Assembly (NCBI GenBank): GCA_023416415.1 | Contig: JAEZHR010000055.1 | Coordinates: 1-23,503 of the forward strand | Direction: 5' to 3' | DNA length: 23,503 nt | Source of the DNA: Pseudomonadota bacterium | GTDB lineage: Bacteria; Pseudomonadota; Gammaproteobacteria; Burkholderiales; Burkholderiaceae_D | Part shown: piece by piece, positions 6,702 through 14,944 of the stretch | Layout: every line of letters begins with the position of its first letter | Numbering within the stretch: position 1 is the first letter of the stretch | Notes under the pieces: model-generated | Told to the model about the DNA's origin: nothing | Database searches by the model: none | The model's input: only the letters and a program-made list of their open reading frames with translations | Program-made: the position numbers and the translations under genes

Positions 6702-8480
6702 ATGCCCAAGATGAAAGGTGGCGAACTGATCGCCGAATATCTCGTCCAGGAAGAGGTGCCGTACGTGTTCGGCATCTGCGGCCACGGCAACGTCGGCATC
6801 CTGGATGCGCTGTACGACCGGCGTGACAAGATCACGCTGGTTTCACCGCGCCACGAACAATGCGCCGGCCACATGGCCGACGCCTATTTCCGCATCAAGC
6901 ACAAGCCGGTTGCCACCCTCACCTCGACCGGCCCCGGCTCGGCCAACATGGTGATGTCGCTGGCAACCGCGCTTTCGGATTCCTCGGCCTTCATGGCGAT
7001 CACCTCCAACGTGCCGACTTCGCAGCACAATCGCGCGCCGTTCCAGGAGCTGTACAAGCACAATCAGGCCGACTTCGCGCAGGTGATGCGCCCGGTCGTC
7101 AAGCGCGCCTTCCAGCCAAGCCGCGTGGACATGCTGCCGCTGGCTCTGCGTCAGGCGATGGACACAATGGTGACCGGCCGCCCCGGTCCGGTGAACCTGG
7201 ACATTCCGTACAACGTGTACCAGGAGGAAGACGAGGTCGAGTTGCCGTCGCGCTCGCACGTCCACCGCATGCACCGCCCCGGCGCGAACGATCTCGACGT
7301 TGCCGCCGCGCTCGAGCTGCTGGCCGCGGCACGCAAGCCGGTGCTGTTCATCGGCCATGGCGCCACGCTCTCGGAAGCCGGTCCGGAAATCACCGAACTC
7401 GCGGAGCGTCTGGGTATCCCGGTCATCACCTCGCCCAACGGCATGGGCTGCATTCGGGGCGACCATCCGCTCGCGCTCGGCTTCATCGGCCGCAACGGCG
7501 CCTACCCGGCGAACGAGGCCGGCCGTCGCGCCGATCTGGTGATCACGCTCGGCACCCGCTTCGACGACCGCAGCTCCTCGAGCTGGCACCCGGGATATTC
7601 GTGGAACTTTCCGAAGACGAAGCTGCTGCACGTGGACATCGATCCGCAGGAACTCGGTCGCAACTACCCGCCGACGCTGGGCATCATCGCCGACGTCAAG
7701 GTATTCACGCGCCAACTGCTCAACGCTCTGGACACCCGCGCCGACATCACCAGCGCCCGCTATGGGTCGTGGCTGGGCAGCGTGCGCGAATGGCAGGCGC
7801 AGTGGGAAAGCTTCATCCAGCCCCACTTCTCCGCCTCGACCAGCCCGCTGCGTCCCGAGTTCGTGGTCGGCACGCTGCAGAAGGTACTGCCGGATGACGT
7901 GATCCTGTCGCTCGACTCGGGCGTGCACCATAACTGGTTCATGCAGTTCTGGAAGGCCAGGCGCCCGCAGAGCATGCTCAACAGCTGGGGCTATTCGTCC
8001 ATGGGCTTTGGCGTATGCGGCGTGATGGGTGCGCAGCTGGCCGCCCCCGATCGCCCCTGCGTGGCCGTGGTCGGCGACGGCGGTTTCACGATGGCGCCCT
8101 ATGTGCTGTGCACTGCGGTCGAATACAAGCTGCCGGTGGTGTGGATCATCTGGAACAACTTCGCCTGGGGCGCAATCCGCGACCTGCAGTACGGACTGTT
8201 CGACGGGCGCGAGATCGGCACGGCTTTCTACCACGGCGAAACCGGCGAGCGCTACAACCCCGACTTCGCTGCCTGGGCCCGTGCCTGCGGCGCAGATGGC
8301 ATGACCGTGACCCGCCCGCAGGATCTGGCCACAGCCGTCGAAACCGCCCTGAAGAATCGTCGACCGTGCGTGATCGATGTGCATGTCGATTCGGAAGTGC
8401 GTCCGCCCTCGACCGGCACCTGGGAGCTGCCTCCCATCCCGTTCAAGGAACCCGTCTTCGGAAAACCCTGGAAGGCTTAA
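6702..8480 (+). CDS. Acetolactate-synthase-like thiamine-diphosphate enzyme (probable 2-oxo acid decarboxylase or lyase)
   Basis: A 592-residue member of the ThDP-dependent acetolactate synthase/benzoylformate decarboxylase superfamily. The N-terminal PYR domain has the activating glutamate (HEQCAGHMADAY, E52). A central Rossmann-like domain follows (VLFIGHGATLSEAG; LVITLGTRFDDR). The C-terminal PP domain has the ThDP/Mg motif starting at GDG (458-460) and ending at NN (485-486). Nothing resembling a small regulatory subunit follows, so a biosynthetic role like IlvB is unlikely. The sulfoacetaldehyde acetyltransferase pattern does not fit either. Between an aldehyde dehydrogenase and a short-chain dehydrogenase, non-oxidative decarboxylation of a 2-oxo acid, or carboligation, is the best guess. 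GGAA at 6691-6694 is the likely ribosome site. Confidence 0.9.
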   Translation: MPKMKGGELIAEYLVQEEVPYVFGICGHGNVGILDALYDRRDKITLVSPRHEQCAGHMADAYFRIKHKPVATLTSTGPGSANMVMSLATALSDSSAFMAITSNVPTSQHNRAPFQELYKHNQADFAQVMRPVVKRAFQPSRVDMLPLALRQAMDTMVTGRPGPVNLDIPYNVYQEEDEVELPSRSHVHRMHRPGANDLDVAAALELLAAARKPVLFIGHGATLSEAGPEITELAERLGIPVITSPNGMGCIRGDHPLALGFIGRNGAYPANEAGRRADLVITLGTRFDDRSSSSWHPGYSWNFPKTKLLHVDIDPQELGRNYPPTLGIIADVKVFTRQLLNALDTRADITSARYGSWLGSVREWQAQWESFIQPHFSASTSPLRPEFVVGTLQKVLPDDVILSLDSGVHHNWFMQFWKARRPQSMLNSWGYSSMGFGVCGVMGAQLAAPDRPCVAVVGDGGFTMAPYVLCTAVEYKLPVVWIIWNNFAWGAIRDLQYGLFDGREIGTAFYHGETGERYNPDFAAWARACGADGMTVTRPQDLATAVETALKNRRPCVIDVHVDSEVRPPSTGTWELPPIPFKEPVFGKPWKA

Positions 8481-8508
8481 ATCTCCTTCTCCTTCTGAAA
8501 GGATTGCA

Positions 8509-9231
8509 ATGAGCAACAAGATCGCATTGGTATTCGGCGGCACGCGCGGTATCGGCGCGGCCAGCGTACATGCGCTGGCAAAGGAAGGTTTCGACGTCGC
8601 CTACACCTACGTCACGAGTACCCCGAACCTGCCGGAGCGCATCGGCGACGCACGCACGCGCGGCTATGCCGTCGACATCTGCAACGTCGATCAGGTCGAG
8701 CAGGTTTTCGCCGATGTCGCACGCGATTTCGGCGGTGCGCCGCACTGCGTGCTGGCCAATGCCGGCATCAACGTTGCGCCGGGGCCGATCGGACAGTTCA
8801 ATCGCGACGATTTCCGCCGTCTCGTTGAAGTGAACATCGTCGGTGCCTTCAACATTCTGTCGGCAGCCGCGCGCCATGTCGTGGACGGCGGCTCGATCAT
8901 CGCGCTGACGACCTCGCTGGTGCGCCATGCGGTGCCCGGCGTCGGGCCGTACAGCGCGTCCAAGGCTGCGGTCGAGTCGCTGGTGCGCTCGATGGCGAAG
9001 GAACTGGCGCCGCGCAAGGTGCGCGTAAACGCCGTCGCGCCCGGCCCGATCGATACCGATCTGTTCCGCGCCGGCAAGACCGAGGAAGCCAGGCAGCGCT
9101 CGGCCGCCCTGAGCCCCTTCAACCGCATCGGCACACCGGACGAAGTCGCCCACGTGGTGGCCTTCCTCGCGTCCGACAAGGCGTCGTGGGTGCACGGTCA
9201 GATCGTGCAGCCCAATGGCGGCCTGATCTGA
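8509..9231 (+). CDS. Short-chain dehydrogenase/reductase (FabG-like, classical SDR)
   Basis: A 240-residue classical SDR. The cofactor motif GGTRGIG is at residues 10-16, NAG at 84-86, catalytic serine S136, and the YSASK pair Y148/K152. The C-terminal PNGG is typical of the family. All catalytic residues are present. GAAAGGA ends six bases before the ATG at 8509. It lies 28 bp after the thiamine-diphosphate enzyme gene. The role is likely NAD(P)-dependent oxidation of a secondary alcohol or reduction of a ketone in the same pathway. The residues after the second strand (TYVTSTPN) lack an obvious NADP-binding arginine or NAD-binding aspartate, so cofactor preference is open. Confidence 0.92.
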   Translation: MSNKIALVFGGTRGIGAASVHALAKEGFDVAYTYVTSTPNLPERIGDARTRGYAVDICNVDQVEQVFADVARDFGGAPHCVLANAGINVAPGPIGQFNRDDFRRLVEVNIVGAFNILSAAARHVVDGGSIIALTTSLVRHAVPGVGPYSASKAAVESLVRSMAKELAPRKVRVNAVAPGPIDTDLFRAGKTEEARQRSAALSPFNRIGTPDEVAHVVAFLASDKASWVHGQIVQPNGGLI

Positions 9232-9238
9232 TCGCGTC

Positions 9239-10123
9239 ATGAAGATCGCAGTCTTTACCAAGAACCTGACCAACCCTGCCTACGAGGCAGCGCGCCTCGG
9301 CGCGGACCGGGCGGCGGCAACGTTTGGTGCGCAGACCCTGCATTTCGTGCCGCAGCTGCCCGACGACCCGGATCAGCAGAACGCGCTGATCGATCAGGCA
9401 CTGGCTCAGGCGCCGGACGCCTTCGTGCTGTCGCCGGTACACGCCACGCGCGTGAATGCAGCCATCCGGCGCATCCACGCAGCAGGCATTCCGATGATCG
9501 GCTTCGTCAATCCGATCGATGCGGCGCCGAGCGTGAGCTACGTCGGCGCCGACGACGTGCTGCTTGCACGCGGCATCGCACGCCGTCTGTTCCAGCAGCT
9601 GGATGGACGCGGCCAGGTGCTGGTGGTAGGAGGTCCGGTCGATTCGGTCACCAGCATCGCGCGCCTGCGCGGATTCTACGAAGCCGCAGGCGATTTTCCC
9701 GGACTCACCTTGAGCGCGCCGCTTGCCGGGGCCTACTCGCGCACCGTCGCCCGCCAGCAGGTCGCGGCATGGCTGGCGGTCAATCCCGCACCCGACGGCT
9801 GCCTGGTCGCCAACGACATCATGGCCATCGGTGTGCTGGATGCGCTCGATGCGGCCGGCCGCAGCTCGGTGGTGGTCGGCGTCAATGCCATCCCCGAAGC
9901 CATCGCTGCGATTGGCCAGGGGCGCATGCTGGCCACCGCTGATTTCAACGCCATGAAGATGGCCTACCTCGCCACCGAATGCGCGGTACGCCATCTGCGA
10001 GGAGAGCAGGTCCCCGCGCACATCGAACTGCCGGTGCAGATCGTTGACCGTAGCAATTACCGCCAGTGGGACCTGCCGTATGCGCAACGTCCCGTCACCA
10101 CACTAGAAGAACTGAGGAGATAA
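9239..10123 (+). CDS. Periplasmic-binding-protein/LacI ligand-binding fold without signal peptide
   Basis: A 294-residue protein of the sugar-binding Peripla_BP_4/LacI ligand-domain type. It begins directly with the first strand (MKIAVFTKNLTNPAYEAARLG) and continues with the family's alternating strands and helices (PDAFVLSPVHATRVNAAI; GIPMIGFVNPID; QVLVVGGPVD; PDGCLVANDIMAIGVLDAL). There is no signal peptide and no helix-turn-helix. An in-frame stop (TGA, 9224-9226) sits only 12 bases before the ATG, so no longer start is possible. As written the protein stays in the cytoplasm, unlike ordinary receptors. No matching permease or ATPase gene is nearby. The start has no clear Shine-Dalgarno site and lies 7 bp after the SDR stop, so coupling is likely. 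It could be a cytosolic ligand sensor or buffer, or a receptor that lost its leader. Confidence 0.85.
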   Translation: MKIAVFTKNLTNPAYEAARLGADRAAATFGAQTLHFVPQLPDDPDQQNALIDQALAQAPDAFVLSPVHATRVNAAIRRIHAAGIPMIGFVNPIDAAPSVSYVGADDVLLARGIARRLFQQLDGRGQVLVVGGPVDSVTSIARLRGFYEAAGDFPGLTLSAPLAGAYSRTVARQQVAAWLAVNPAPDGCLVANDIMAIGVLDALDAAGRSSVVVGVNAIPEAIAAIGQGRMLATADFNAMKMAYLATECAVRHLRGEQVPAHIELPVQIVDRSNYRQWDLPYAQRPVTTLEELRR

Positions 10124-10125
10124 AC

Positions 10126-11142
10126 ATGTTTGCATTCCTGCCACGCACTCTGCGTGCGCCCTCTGGTGCCACGCTCGGCGCCAGACTGATCGCCGGCCTG
10201 ACCGTCGGCGTGGCCGCCACGCTGTCGTCGGCCGCCTTTGCCCAGGACTATCCGAACCGCCAGATCAGGGTGGTTGCACCGCTGGCGCCGGGCGGCGCGG
10301 TCGACATCCTCGCGCGTGTCGTGTCGGAACGACTGGGTCAGCACTACGGCCAGACCCTGATCGTCGAGAACAAGCCTGGCGCAAGCGGCCATATCGGTGC
10401 GCAGCAGGTGGCGAAGTCGCCGGCCGACGGCTATACGCTGATGGTCGGCACCATCGGCATCCACGCCGCCTACGCCAGCTACCGCAAGCTCAGCTACCAG
10501 CCCTCGACCGATCTGCAGCCGGTGATGATTCTTGGAGAGGCACCGAACATCGTGGTGGTACCGACGGATTCCCCCTACAAGACCTTCAAGGACTTTCTCG
10601 CCGATGCGAAGCAACGTCCTGGCATGGTCACCTATGCGTCGGCGGGACCGGGCTCTTCGATCCACATGGTGACGGCACTGTTCGAGCTGATGGCTGGCGT
10701 GAAGATGAACCACGTCCCGTACAAGGGCAGCGGACCGGCGCTCGTGGACCTGGCCGGGGGACGCGTCGACGTCATGTTCGACAACATGTCTTCGGGCATG
10801 CCTCACGTGAAATCCGGCAAGCTGCGCATCCTCGCCGTCACCACCGGTGAACGCGACAAGCGTCTGCCGGACGTGCCGACGATCGCGGAATCCGGCGTGC
10901 CGGGCTATGCGGGAAGTTCCTGGTTCACCCTGGCTGCCCCTGCAGGCGTGCCGGCCCCGCTGATCGAAAAACTCAATCGGGATGTGACGCAAGTTCTGGC
11001 GACGCCCGAAGTCGCGAGCCGTCTCGACTCTCTCGGCATGACCTTCAAGCCGCACAGCCCTGCCGAAGCTTCCACCTTCATCCGCACTGAAACCGTGAAG
11101 TGGAATCGCGTGATCGAGGCGACCCAACTGCAGCTCGACTGA
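10126..11142 (+). CDS. Bug/TctC-family tripartite tricarboxylate transporter receptor (first of tandem)
   Basis: A 338-residue periplasmic receptor of the Bug family, which binds carboxylates for tripartite tricarboxylate transporters or for sensing. The long signal peptide ends in SSAAFA before QDYP (cleavage near 39/40). Family landmarks follow: YPNRQIRVV, APGGAVDILAR, NKPGASGHIGAQ, GYTLMVGT, MVTYASAGPGSSIHM, HVPYKGSGPAL, LPDVPTIAESGVPGY. The ATG at 10126 has GAGGAG about 6 bases upstream, overlapping the end of the preceding gene. A longer frame from 10066 would run back into that gene. No TctA or TctB membrane genes occur in the window, so it either uses a distant transporter or serves as a sensor. 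Confidence 0.93.
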   Translation: MFAFLPRTLRAPSGATLGARLIAGLTVGVAATLSSAAFAQDYPNRQIRVVAPLAPGGAVDILARVVSERLGQHYGQTLIVENKPGASGHIGAQQVAKSPADGYTLMVGTIGIHAAYASYRKLSYQPSTDLQPVMILGEAPNIVVVPTDSPYKTFKDFLADAKQRPGMVTYASAGPGSSIHMVTALFELMAGVKMNHVPYKGSGPALVDLAGGRVDVMFDNMSSGMPHVKSGKLRILAVTTGERDKRLPDVPTIAESGVPGYAGSSWFTLAAPAGVPAPLIEKLNRDVTQVLATPEVASRLDSLGMTFKPHSPAEASTFIRTETVKWNRVIEATQLQLD

Positions 11143-11165
11143 TAAGAAAAGAAGAGGAGACTGAC

Positions 11166-12131
11166 ATGATGAAAAGATTCGCAATGCCGCTGCTGGGCGC
11201 CATGCTGTTGACCGGGGCCGCCTTCGCGCAGAACGCCTATCCGACCAGGACGCTTACCCTGGTGGTGCCCTATTCCGCCGGTGGTCCGGCAGACATGCTG
11301 GGACGCATGGTGGCGGAAAAGCTGGGGCCCCGTCTCGGACAAACCGTGTTGGTGGACAACAAGCCTGGCGCCGGCGGCCATATCGGCGGCGCCGCTGTCG
11401 CCAACGCCGGCAACGACGGCCACACGCTGATGCTCGGCACGATCGCTCACCATGGCGCCACAGCCCTGTACAAGAGCCTGCGCTACGATCCGACGCGCGA
11501 CCTCAAGACCGCAATCGTGATCGCGGAAAGCCCGAGCGTGCTGCTGGTGCACAACGACGTGCCTGCCAAATCGGTGCAGGAATTGCTGGCACTGGCACGC
11601 CAGACGCCCGGCAAGCTGACCTACGCGTCGGCCGGGACAGGATCGGCCATGCACATGGCCGCCGAGCTGTTCCGCCATCAGACCAAGGTCGATATCGTGC
11701 ACGTGCCCTACCGCGGCGGCGCGCCGGCGATGAACGACCTGCTCGGCGGCCAGGTCAACATGATGTTCGACAACCTCGGCACCGCGCATCCGCATCTGAA
11801 GAGTGGCAAGGTGCGGGCGCTGGCGGTCACCAGCAGCAAGCGCAGCCCCAGCCTGCCGGATGTACCGACGGTGTCCGAGGCGGGCGTGCCCGGCTACGAG
11901 TCCGTGCCCTGGTACACGATTGCCGTCAGCAAGGAGGTGCCGGATACGATCGTGCAGAAGCTCAATACCGAAATCAACGCCGTGTTGAAGGATCCGGCCC
12001 TGGTGGAACGCTGGAACAGCATCGGCGTGGTGCCGGTGGGTGGCTCGGTGGCCGATGCCGCCAGCCGCAACGCGGCCGAAACCCGCAAGTGGACGGCCGT
12101 CATCGAAGCCGCGAACCTGAAGATCGAATGA
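11166..12131 (+). CDS. Bug/TctC-family tripartite tricarboxylate transporter receptor (second of tandem)
   Basis: A 321-residue Bug receptor that aligns end to end with its upstream neighbour, so the two are paralogs, though clearly diverged. The short signal peptide MMKRFAMPLLGAM... ends in GAAFA before QNAYP (cleavage near 21/22). Landmarks are YPTRTLTLVV, SAGGPADMLGR, NKPGAGGHIGGA, GHTLMLGT, KLTYASAGTGSAMHM, HVPYRGGAPAM and LPDVPTVSEAGVPGY. AGAGGAG lies 6 bases before the ATG at 11166; a second ATG follows at once at 11169. The gap from the first receptor is only 23 bp. Two receptors in tandem suggest two related carboxylates or a transport/sensing split. Confidence 0.93.
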   Translation: MMKRFAMPLLGAMLLTGAAFAQNAYPTRTLTLVVPYSAGGPADMLGRMVAEKLGPRLGQTVLVDNKPGAGGHIGGAAVANAGNDGHTLMLGTIAHHGATALYKSLRYDPTRDLKTAIVIAESPSVLLVHNDVPAKSVQELLALARQTPGKLTYASAGTGSAMHMAAELFRHQTKVDIVHVPYRGGAPAMNDLLGGQVNMMFDNLGTAHPHLKSGKVRALAVTSSKRSPSLPDVPTVSEAGVPGYESVPWYTIAVSKEVPDTIVQKLNTEINAVLKDPALVERWNSIGVVPVGGSVADAASRNAAETRKWTAVIEAANLKIE

Positions 12132-12140
12132 CGGCACCCA

Positions 12141-13592
12141 ATGGCAGCACGCGAAGAAGAAATCTTTGATGTCGTCATCGTCGGTGGCGGCGGCGCCGGA
12201 CTGGCCGCCGCCATCGAAGCACGAGCGTCCGGCGCAACCGTGCTGCTGGTGGAAAAGAATCCGGCACTGGGCGGCTCGACCGCCTGGTCGATCGGCTCCG
12301 TGTCCGCCACGCGCACGCCCCATCAGCGCCGGCTAGGCATCGACGACAACCCGGCCGACCACTGGGCGGACATGCCCGGCTTTACCGGCGAACTGGCCGC
12401 GCGCGACAACGATGCGCTGCGTCGCATCCTGTGCGACGAGATGCCAGACACCTTCCAGTGGCTGCTCGATTCCGGCGTCCGGTTCATGGGCCCGATGCCG
12501 GAGCCGCCGCACCGTCAGCCGCGCATGCACAACGTGCTGCCGAACTCGCGTTCCTTCATCTATCACCTCGAACGGCGCGCGCGACGCGCCGGCGCGCAGA
12601 TCCGCACCGGCGTGCAGGTGCACCGCCTGATGCTGGAAAACGGCCGTGTGTGCGGCTTCGAAGCCACGCAGAATGGCCGCGCGCTGCCGGTGCGCGCGCG
12701 CAAGGGACTCATCCTCGCCGCCGGCGATTTCACCAACAGCCCCGAATTCAAGGCGCGTTTCATGGGCGTGCAGGAAGCCAAGGTCGAAGGCGTCAACCGC
12801 ACAGCCACCGGCGACGGCCAGCGCATGGCCGAGGCGCTCGGCGCACGCATCGTCAACGGCGATCTCGCGCTCGGCCCCGAGATCCGCTTCATCCCGCCCG
12901 CGCAGGAAAACTTCGTGCGCCGCCTGCCGCCATGGAGCTGGCTGGCAACCATGATGGAATGGTCAATGGACAAGCTGCCGCAGGCAGTGCTGCGTCCGTT
13001 CATCATGAAATTCCTGACGACGGCACTGGCGCCATCGACGACACTGTTCGAAGCCGGGGCCATTCTCGTCAACGCCGAGGGCAAACGCTTTGGCGATGAA
13101 CAGGATCGGCCGGCCTGGCGCATCCCCGACCAGCCCGGCAAGCAAGCCTGGATCATCATCGACCGCGCGCTGGCCGAACGCTATTCCGCATGGCCTCACT
13201 TCATCTCGACTGCGCCCGGCATCGCCTACGCCTACATCCCGGACTACCGCAAGAACCGCGCGGACATCTTCACCGAAGCGGCTGACCTATCCGCGCTGGC
13301 CGCCGTGCTGGGCATGGACATCGAGGAACTGAAGGCAAGCGTCGCGCAGAGTTCGCTGGGCAGCGGCCCGTATGTGGCGCTGGGGCCGGTACGCTCCGTA
13401 TTCGTGCACAGTGAAGGCGGTCTCGCCGTCGACGCCCGGCATCGTGTGCTCGGCGCAGGCGATGTACCCATTCCGGGCCTGTATGCGGCCGGCGCCTGCG
13501 GCCAGGGCGGCCTGCTGCTCAAGGGCCACGGCCATCATCTGGCCTGGGCCTTCGTCTCCGGCCGGCGGGCCGGCCGGCTGGCAGCACAGTGA
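12141..13592 (+). CDS. Fumarate-reductase/KstD-like FAD-dependent oxidoreductase
   Basis: A 483-residue flavoprotein of the FAD_binding_2 family (succinate dehydrogenase/fumarate reductase flavoprotein and ketosteroid dehydrogenase relatives). The FAD Rossmann motif GGGGAG is at residues 15-20, with the ribose-binding glutamate E38 and the following LGGSTAWS. The C-terminal FAD contact region GLYAAGACGQGG leads into GHGHHLAWAF (from about 462). No signal peptide or heme motif is visible, so it should be cytoplasmic. It starts 9 bp after the second Bug gene and is the last gene of the rightward run. The likely reaction is desaturation next to a carbonyl or carboxylate, or reduction of such a double bond. 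The substrate is unknown. Confidence 0.9.
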   Translation: MAAREEEIFDVVIVGGGGAGLAAAIEARASGATVLLVEKNPALGGSTAWSIGSVSATRTPHQRRLGIDDNPADHWADMPGFTGELAARDNDALRRILCDEMPDTFQWLLDSGVRFMGPMPEPPHRQPRMHNVLPNSRSFIYHLERRARRAGAQIRTGVQVHRLMLENGRVCGFEATQNGRALPVRARKGLILAAGDFTNSPEFKARFMGVQEAKVEGVNRTATGDGQRMAEALGARIVNGDLALGPEIRFIPPAQENFVRRLPPWSWLATMMEWSMDKLPQAVLRPFIMKFLTTALAPSTTLFEAGAILVNAEGKRFGDEQDRPAWRIPDQPGKQAWIIIDRALAERYSAWPHFISTAPGIAYAYIPDYRKNRADIFTEAADLSALAAVLGMDIEELKASVAQSSLGSGPYVALGPVRSVFVHSEGGLAVDARHRVLGAGDVPIPGLYAAGACGQGGLLLKGHGHHLAWAFVSGRRAGRLAAQ

Positions 13593-13692
13593 ACAAGGCG
13601 GGACGTACAGCCCCTTCCCCGGATTGAATTCGCCCGGCGCGTGCCGGACGCCCTTTGCACCGCGTTTCATCCCTCTCGGATGCCTGCTTTCA

Positions 13693-13717
13693 GGAACGGC
13701 TGGTCTCGCACCGTTCC
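13693..13717. other. Stem-loop in the convergent gap, no U tract
   Basis: GGAACGG (13693-13699) pairs with CCGTTCC (13711-13717) around an 11-nt loop, about 100 bp after the rightward run ends. A second small hairpin (CCTG-CTTT-CAGG, 13683-13694) overlaps its left arm. Neither is followed by T on the + strand, so neither is a standard terminator. The 185-bp gap 13593-13777 holds no gene that I can support. Confidence 0.3.
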
Positions 13718-13725
13718 CACGGTCG

Positions 13726-13754
13726 AAAAAAAAACCGGACGGCTAAGCGTCCGG
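13726..13754 (-). terminator. Rho-independent terminator of the lysR-tcuAB side
   Basis: Read on the minus strand, the arms CCGGACG and CGTCCGG (13754-13748 and 13741-13735) form a perfect 7-bp GC-rich stem with a 6-nt loop. Nine consecutive T follow (complement of 13734-13726). It lies 23 bp after the tcuB stop. This is a textbook intrinsic terminator. On the + strand the stem is preceded, not followed, by the homopolymer, so it works in one direction only. Confidence 0.9.
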
Positions 13755-13777
13755 TAATTCCATCAGGAGCATTCCGA

Positions 13778-14944
13778 TCAATCCGATCCCAGCTGCAGGC
13801 GATTCGGCTGGCGCTTTTCGATCGCCGATTTGAGCAGTGCCGCCGTGCGATAGATGCCGTGCGCGAACTTGCCGTAAGGGAGCGTCAGGAACAGCGCCAT
13901 CACCACTCCGAGATGAACGGCGAGCAGGATCGCCATCGCGCCCGTGTCGCGTCCGGCCAGCAAGGCCAGGCCGGTGGCGCTGGTCAGCAGCAGCAGTGCG
14001 ATGAAGCCGCGATCCATGGTGCGCTGCGCATCGTCGCCGGTGGCCGGGTCGCGCCGCAGATTCAGCCACAGCAGCCCGACCGGGCCGATCAGCAGCCCGA
14101 TGCCGCCGAGCGTGCCGAGTATCACCGGCAGGCTGGTCACCGGGTACGGCGCCTCCCAGCCGAACAGATAGTGATACAGGGTGGCGACTGACGTGGATGC
14201 GAAGCACAGCATGAAGCCGTAGAAGGTGAAGTGATGGAAACGACGCCGCGCGAGCGTGAAGCGGTCGCTCTCTTCGTTGCAGCCTTCGCCGTGGCCGCCG
14301 TCGAGATAGGTCAGCGTCAGCACGTCGCGCGTGGTTTCCGTCAGCGCCGGTGCGCTGGCCGAGCCGGGGCGCAGATCGCGCCAGAAGCGCGCGACACCCA
14401 TGCCCAGCGCCAGCACGGAAAACAGGAACACGACACCGAACATGGCGACCATCAGGTTGTGCGGGAAGACCGCGTAGAAGTTGCCTGCCAGCGGCGCATG
14501 CAGCAGCGTGCCGTGCAGGGCCAGCGCCAGCAACAGGAACAGTGCGAGTCCACCGGCGAGCGCAAGCGCGACCGTCAAGCCATTACGCTGGTAGAGCTTG
14601 CCGAGAGCCGGCGGCCAGGCGTACTCGGCATAGGTCTGCCGGCGCACGCGCGCCATGGCCTGAGGCACGTTCACTCCGAACTCGTGCGGCGGTGCGTACT
14701 GGCAGGCGTGATAGCAGGCGCCGCAGTTGTGACACAGATTGGCCAGATAGTTGACGTCGGCTTTGGGGAACGACAGCCGGCGCGTCATTGCCGGGAACAC
14801 CGCACAGAACCCTTCGCAGTAACGGCAGGCATTGCAGATCTGCATGATGCGGCCGACCTCGGCCTCCTCCGCCGTCAGGGCGATGCCACGGGCGCCCTCC
14901 CCGATGTCACCGGCCTCGCGGACCAGGGCTTCAAGCTGCTGCAT
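13778..14944 (-). CDS. tcuB: Tricarballylate utilization protein B (Fe-S membrane electron carrier)
   Basis: A 388-residue TcuB/CitB-family protein. In characterised systems TcuB takes electrons from the reduced FAD of TcuA and passes them to the membrane. Two ferredoxin-like clusters are visible near the N-terminus: C37-x2-C40-x2-C43-x3-C47 and C71-x2-C74-x2-C77-x3-C81. About six hydrophobic helices follow, with histidines that could ligate heme. The ATG at 14944 is preceded by GGAAGGA and overlaps the tcuA stop by 14 bases. The same frame is open another 47 codons upstream, but that part lies inside tcuA and is not needed. It ends just before a clear terminator. Confidence 0.93.
   Translation of the reverse strand: MQQLEALVREAGDIGEGARGIALTAEEAEVGRIMQICNACRYCEGFCAVFPAMTRRLSFPKADVNYLANLCHNCGACYHACQYAPPHEFGVNVPQAMARVRRQTYAEYAWPPALGKLYQRNGLTVALALAGGLALFLLLALALHGTLLHAPLAGNFYAVFPHNLMVAMFGVVFLFSVLALGMGVARFWRDLRPGSASAPALTETTRDVLTLTYLDGGHGEGCNEESDRFTLARRRFHHFTFYGFMLCFASTSVATLYHYLFGWEAPYPVTSLPVILGTLGGIGLLIGPVGLLWLNLRRDPATGDDAQRTMDRGFIALLLLTSATGLALLAGRDTGAMAILLAVHLGVVMALFLTLPYGKFAHGIYRTAALLKSAIEKRQPNRLQLGSD

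Noticed and set aside
6702..8480. Biosynthetic acetolactate synthase (ilvB) or sulfoacetaldehyde acetyltransferase (xsc)
   Set aside because: No small subunit or ilv/leu genes are nearby, and the N-terminal motifs do not match those remembered for Xsc. The context is catabolic.
10066..10125. Longer start for the first Bug receptor
   Set aside because: It would overlap the preceding gene by 58 bases and displace the signal peptide. The ATG at 10126 has GAGGAG in position.
13726..13734. Nine-base A run as a sequencing artefact or decayed mobile-element tail
   Set aside because: It is exactly the T tract of a perfect minus-strand terminator hairpin following tcuB.
13655..14191. Plus-strand open frame of 178 codons over the tcuB end
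   Set aside because: Low-complexity Arg/Gln-rich product without a ribosome site, running through the terminator and opposite a certain gene.
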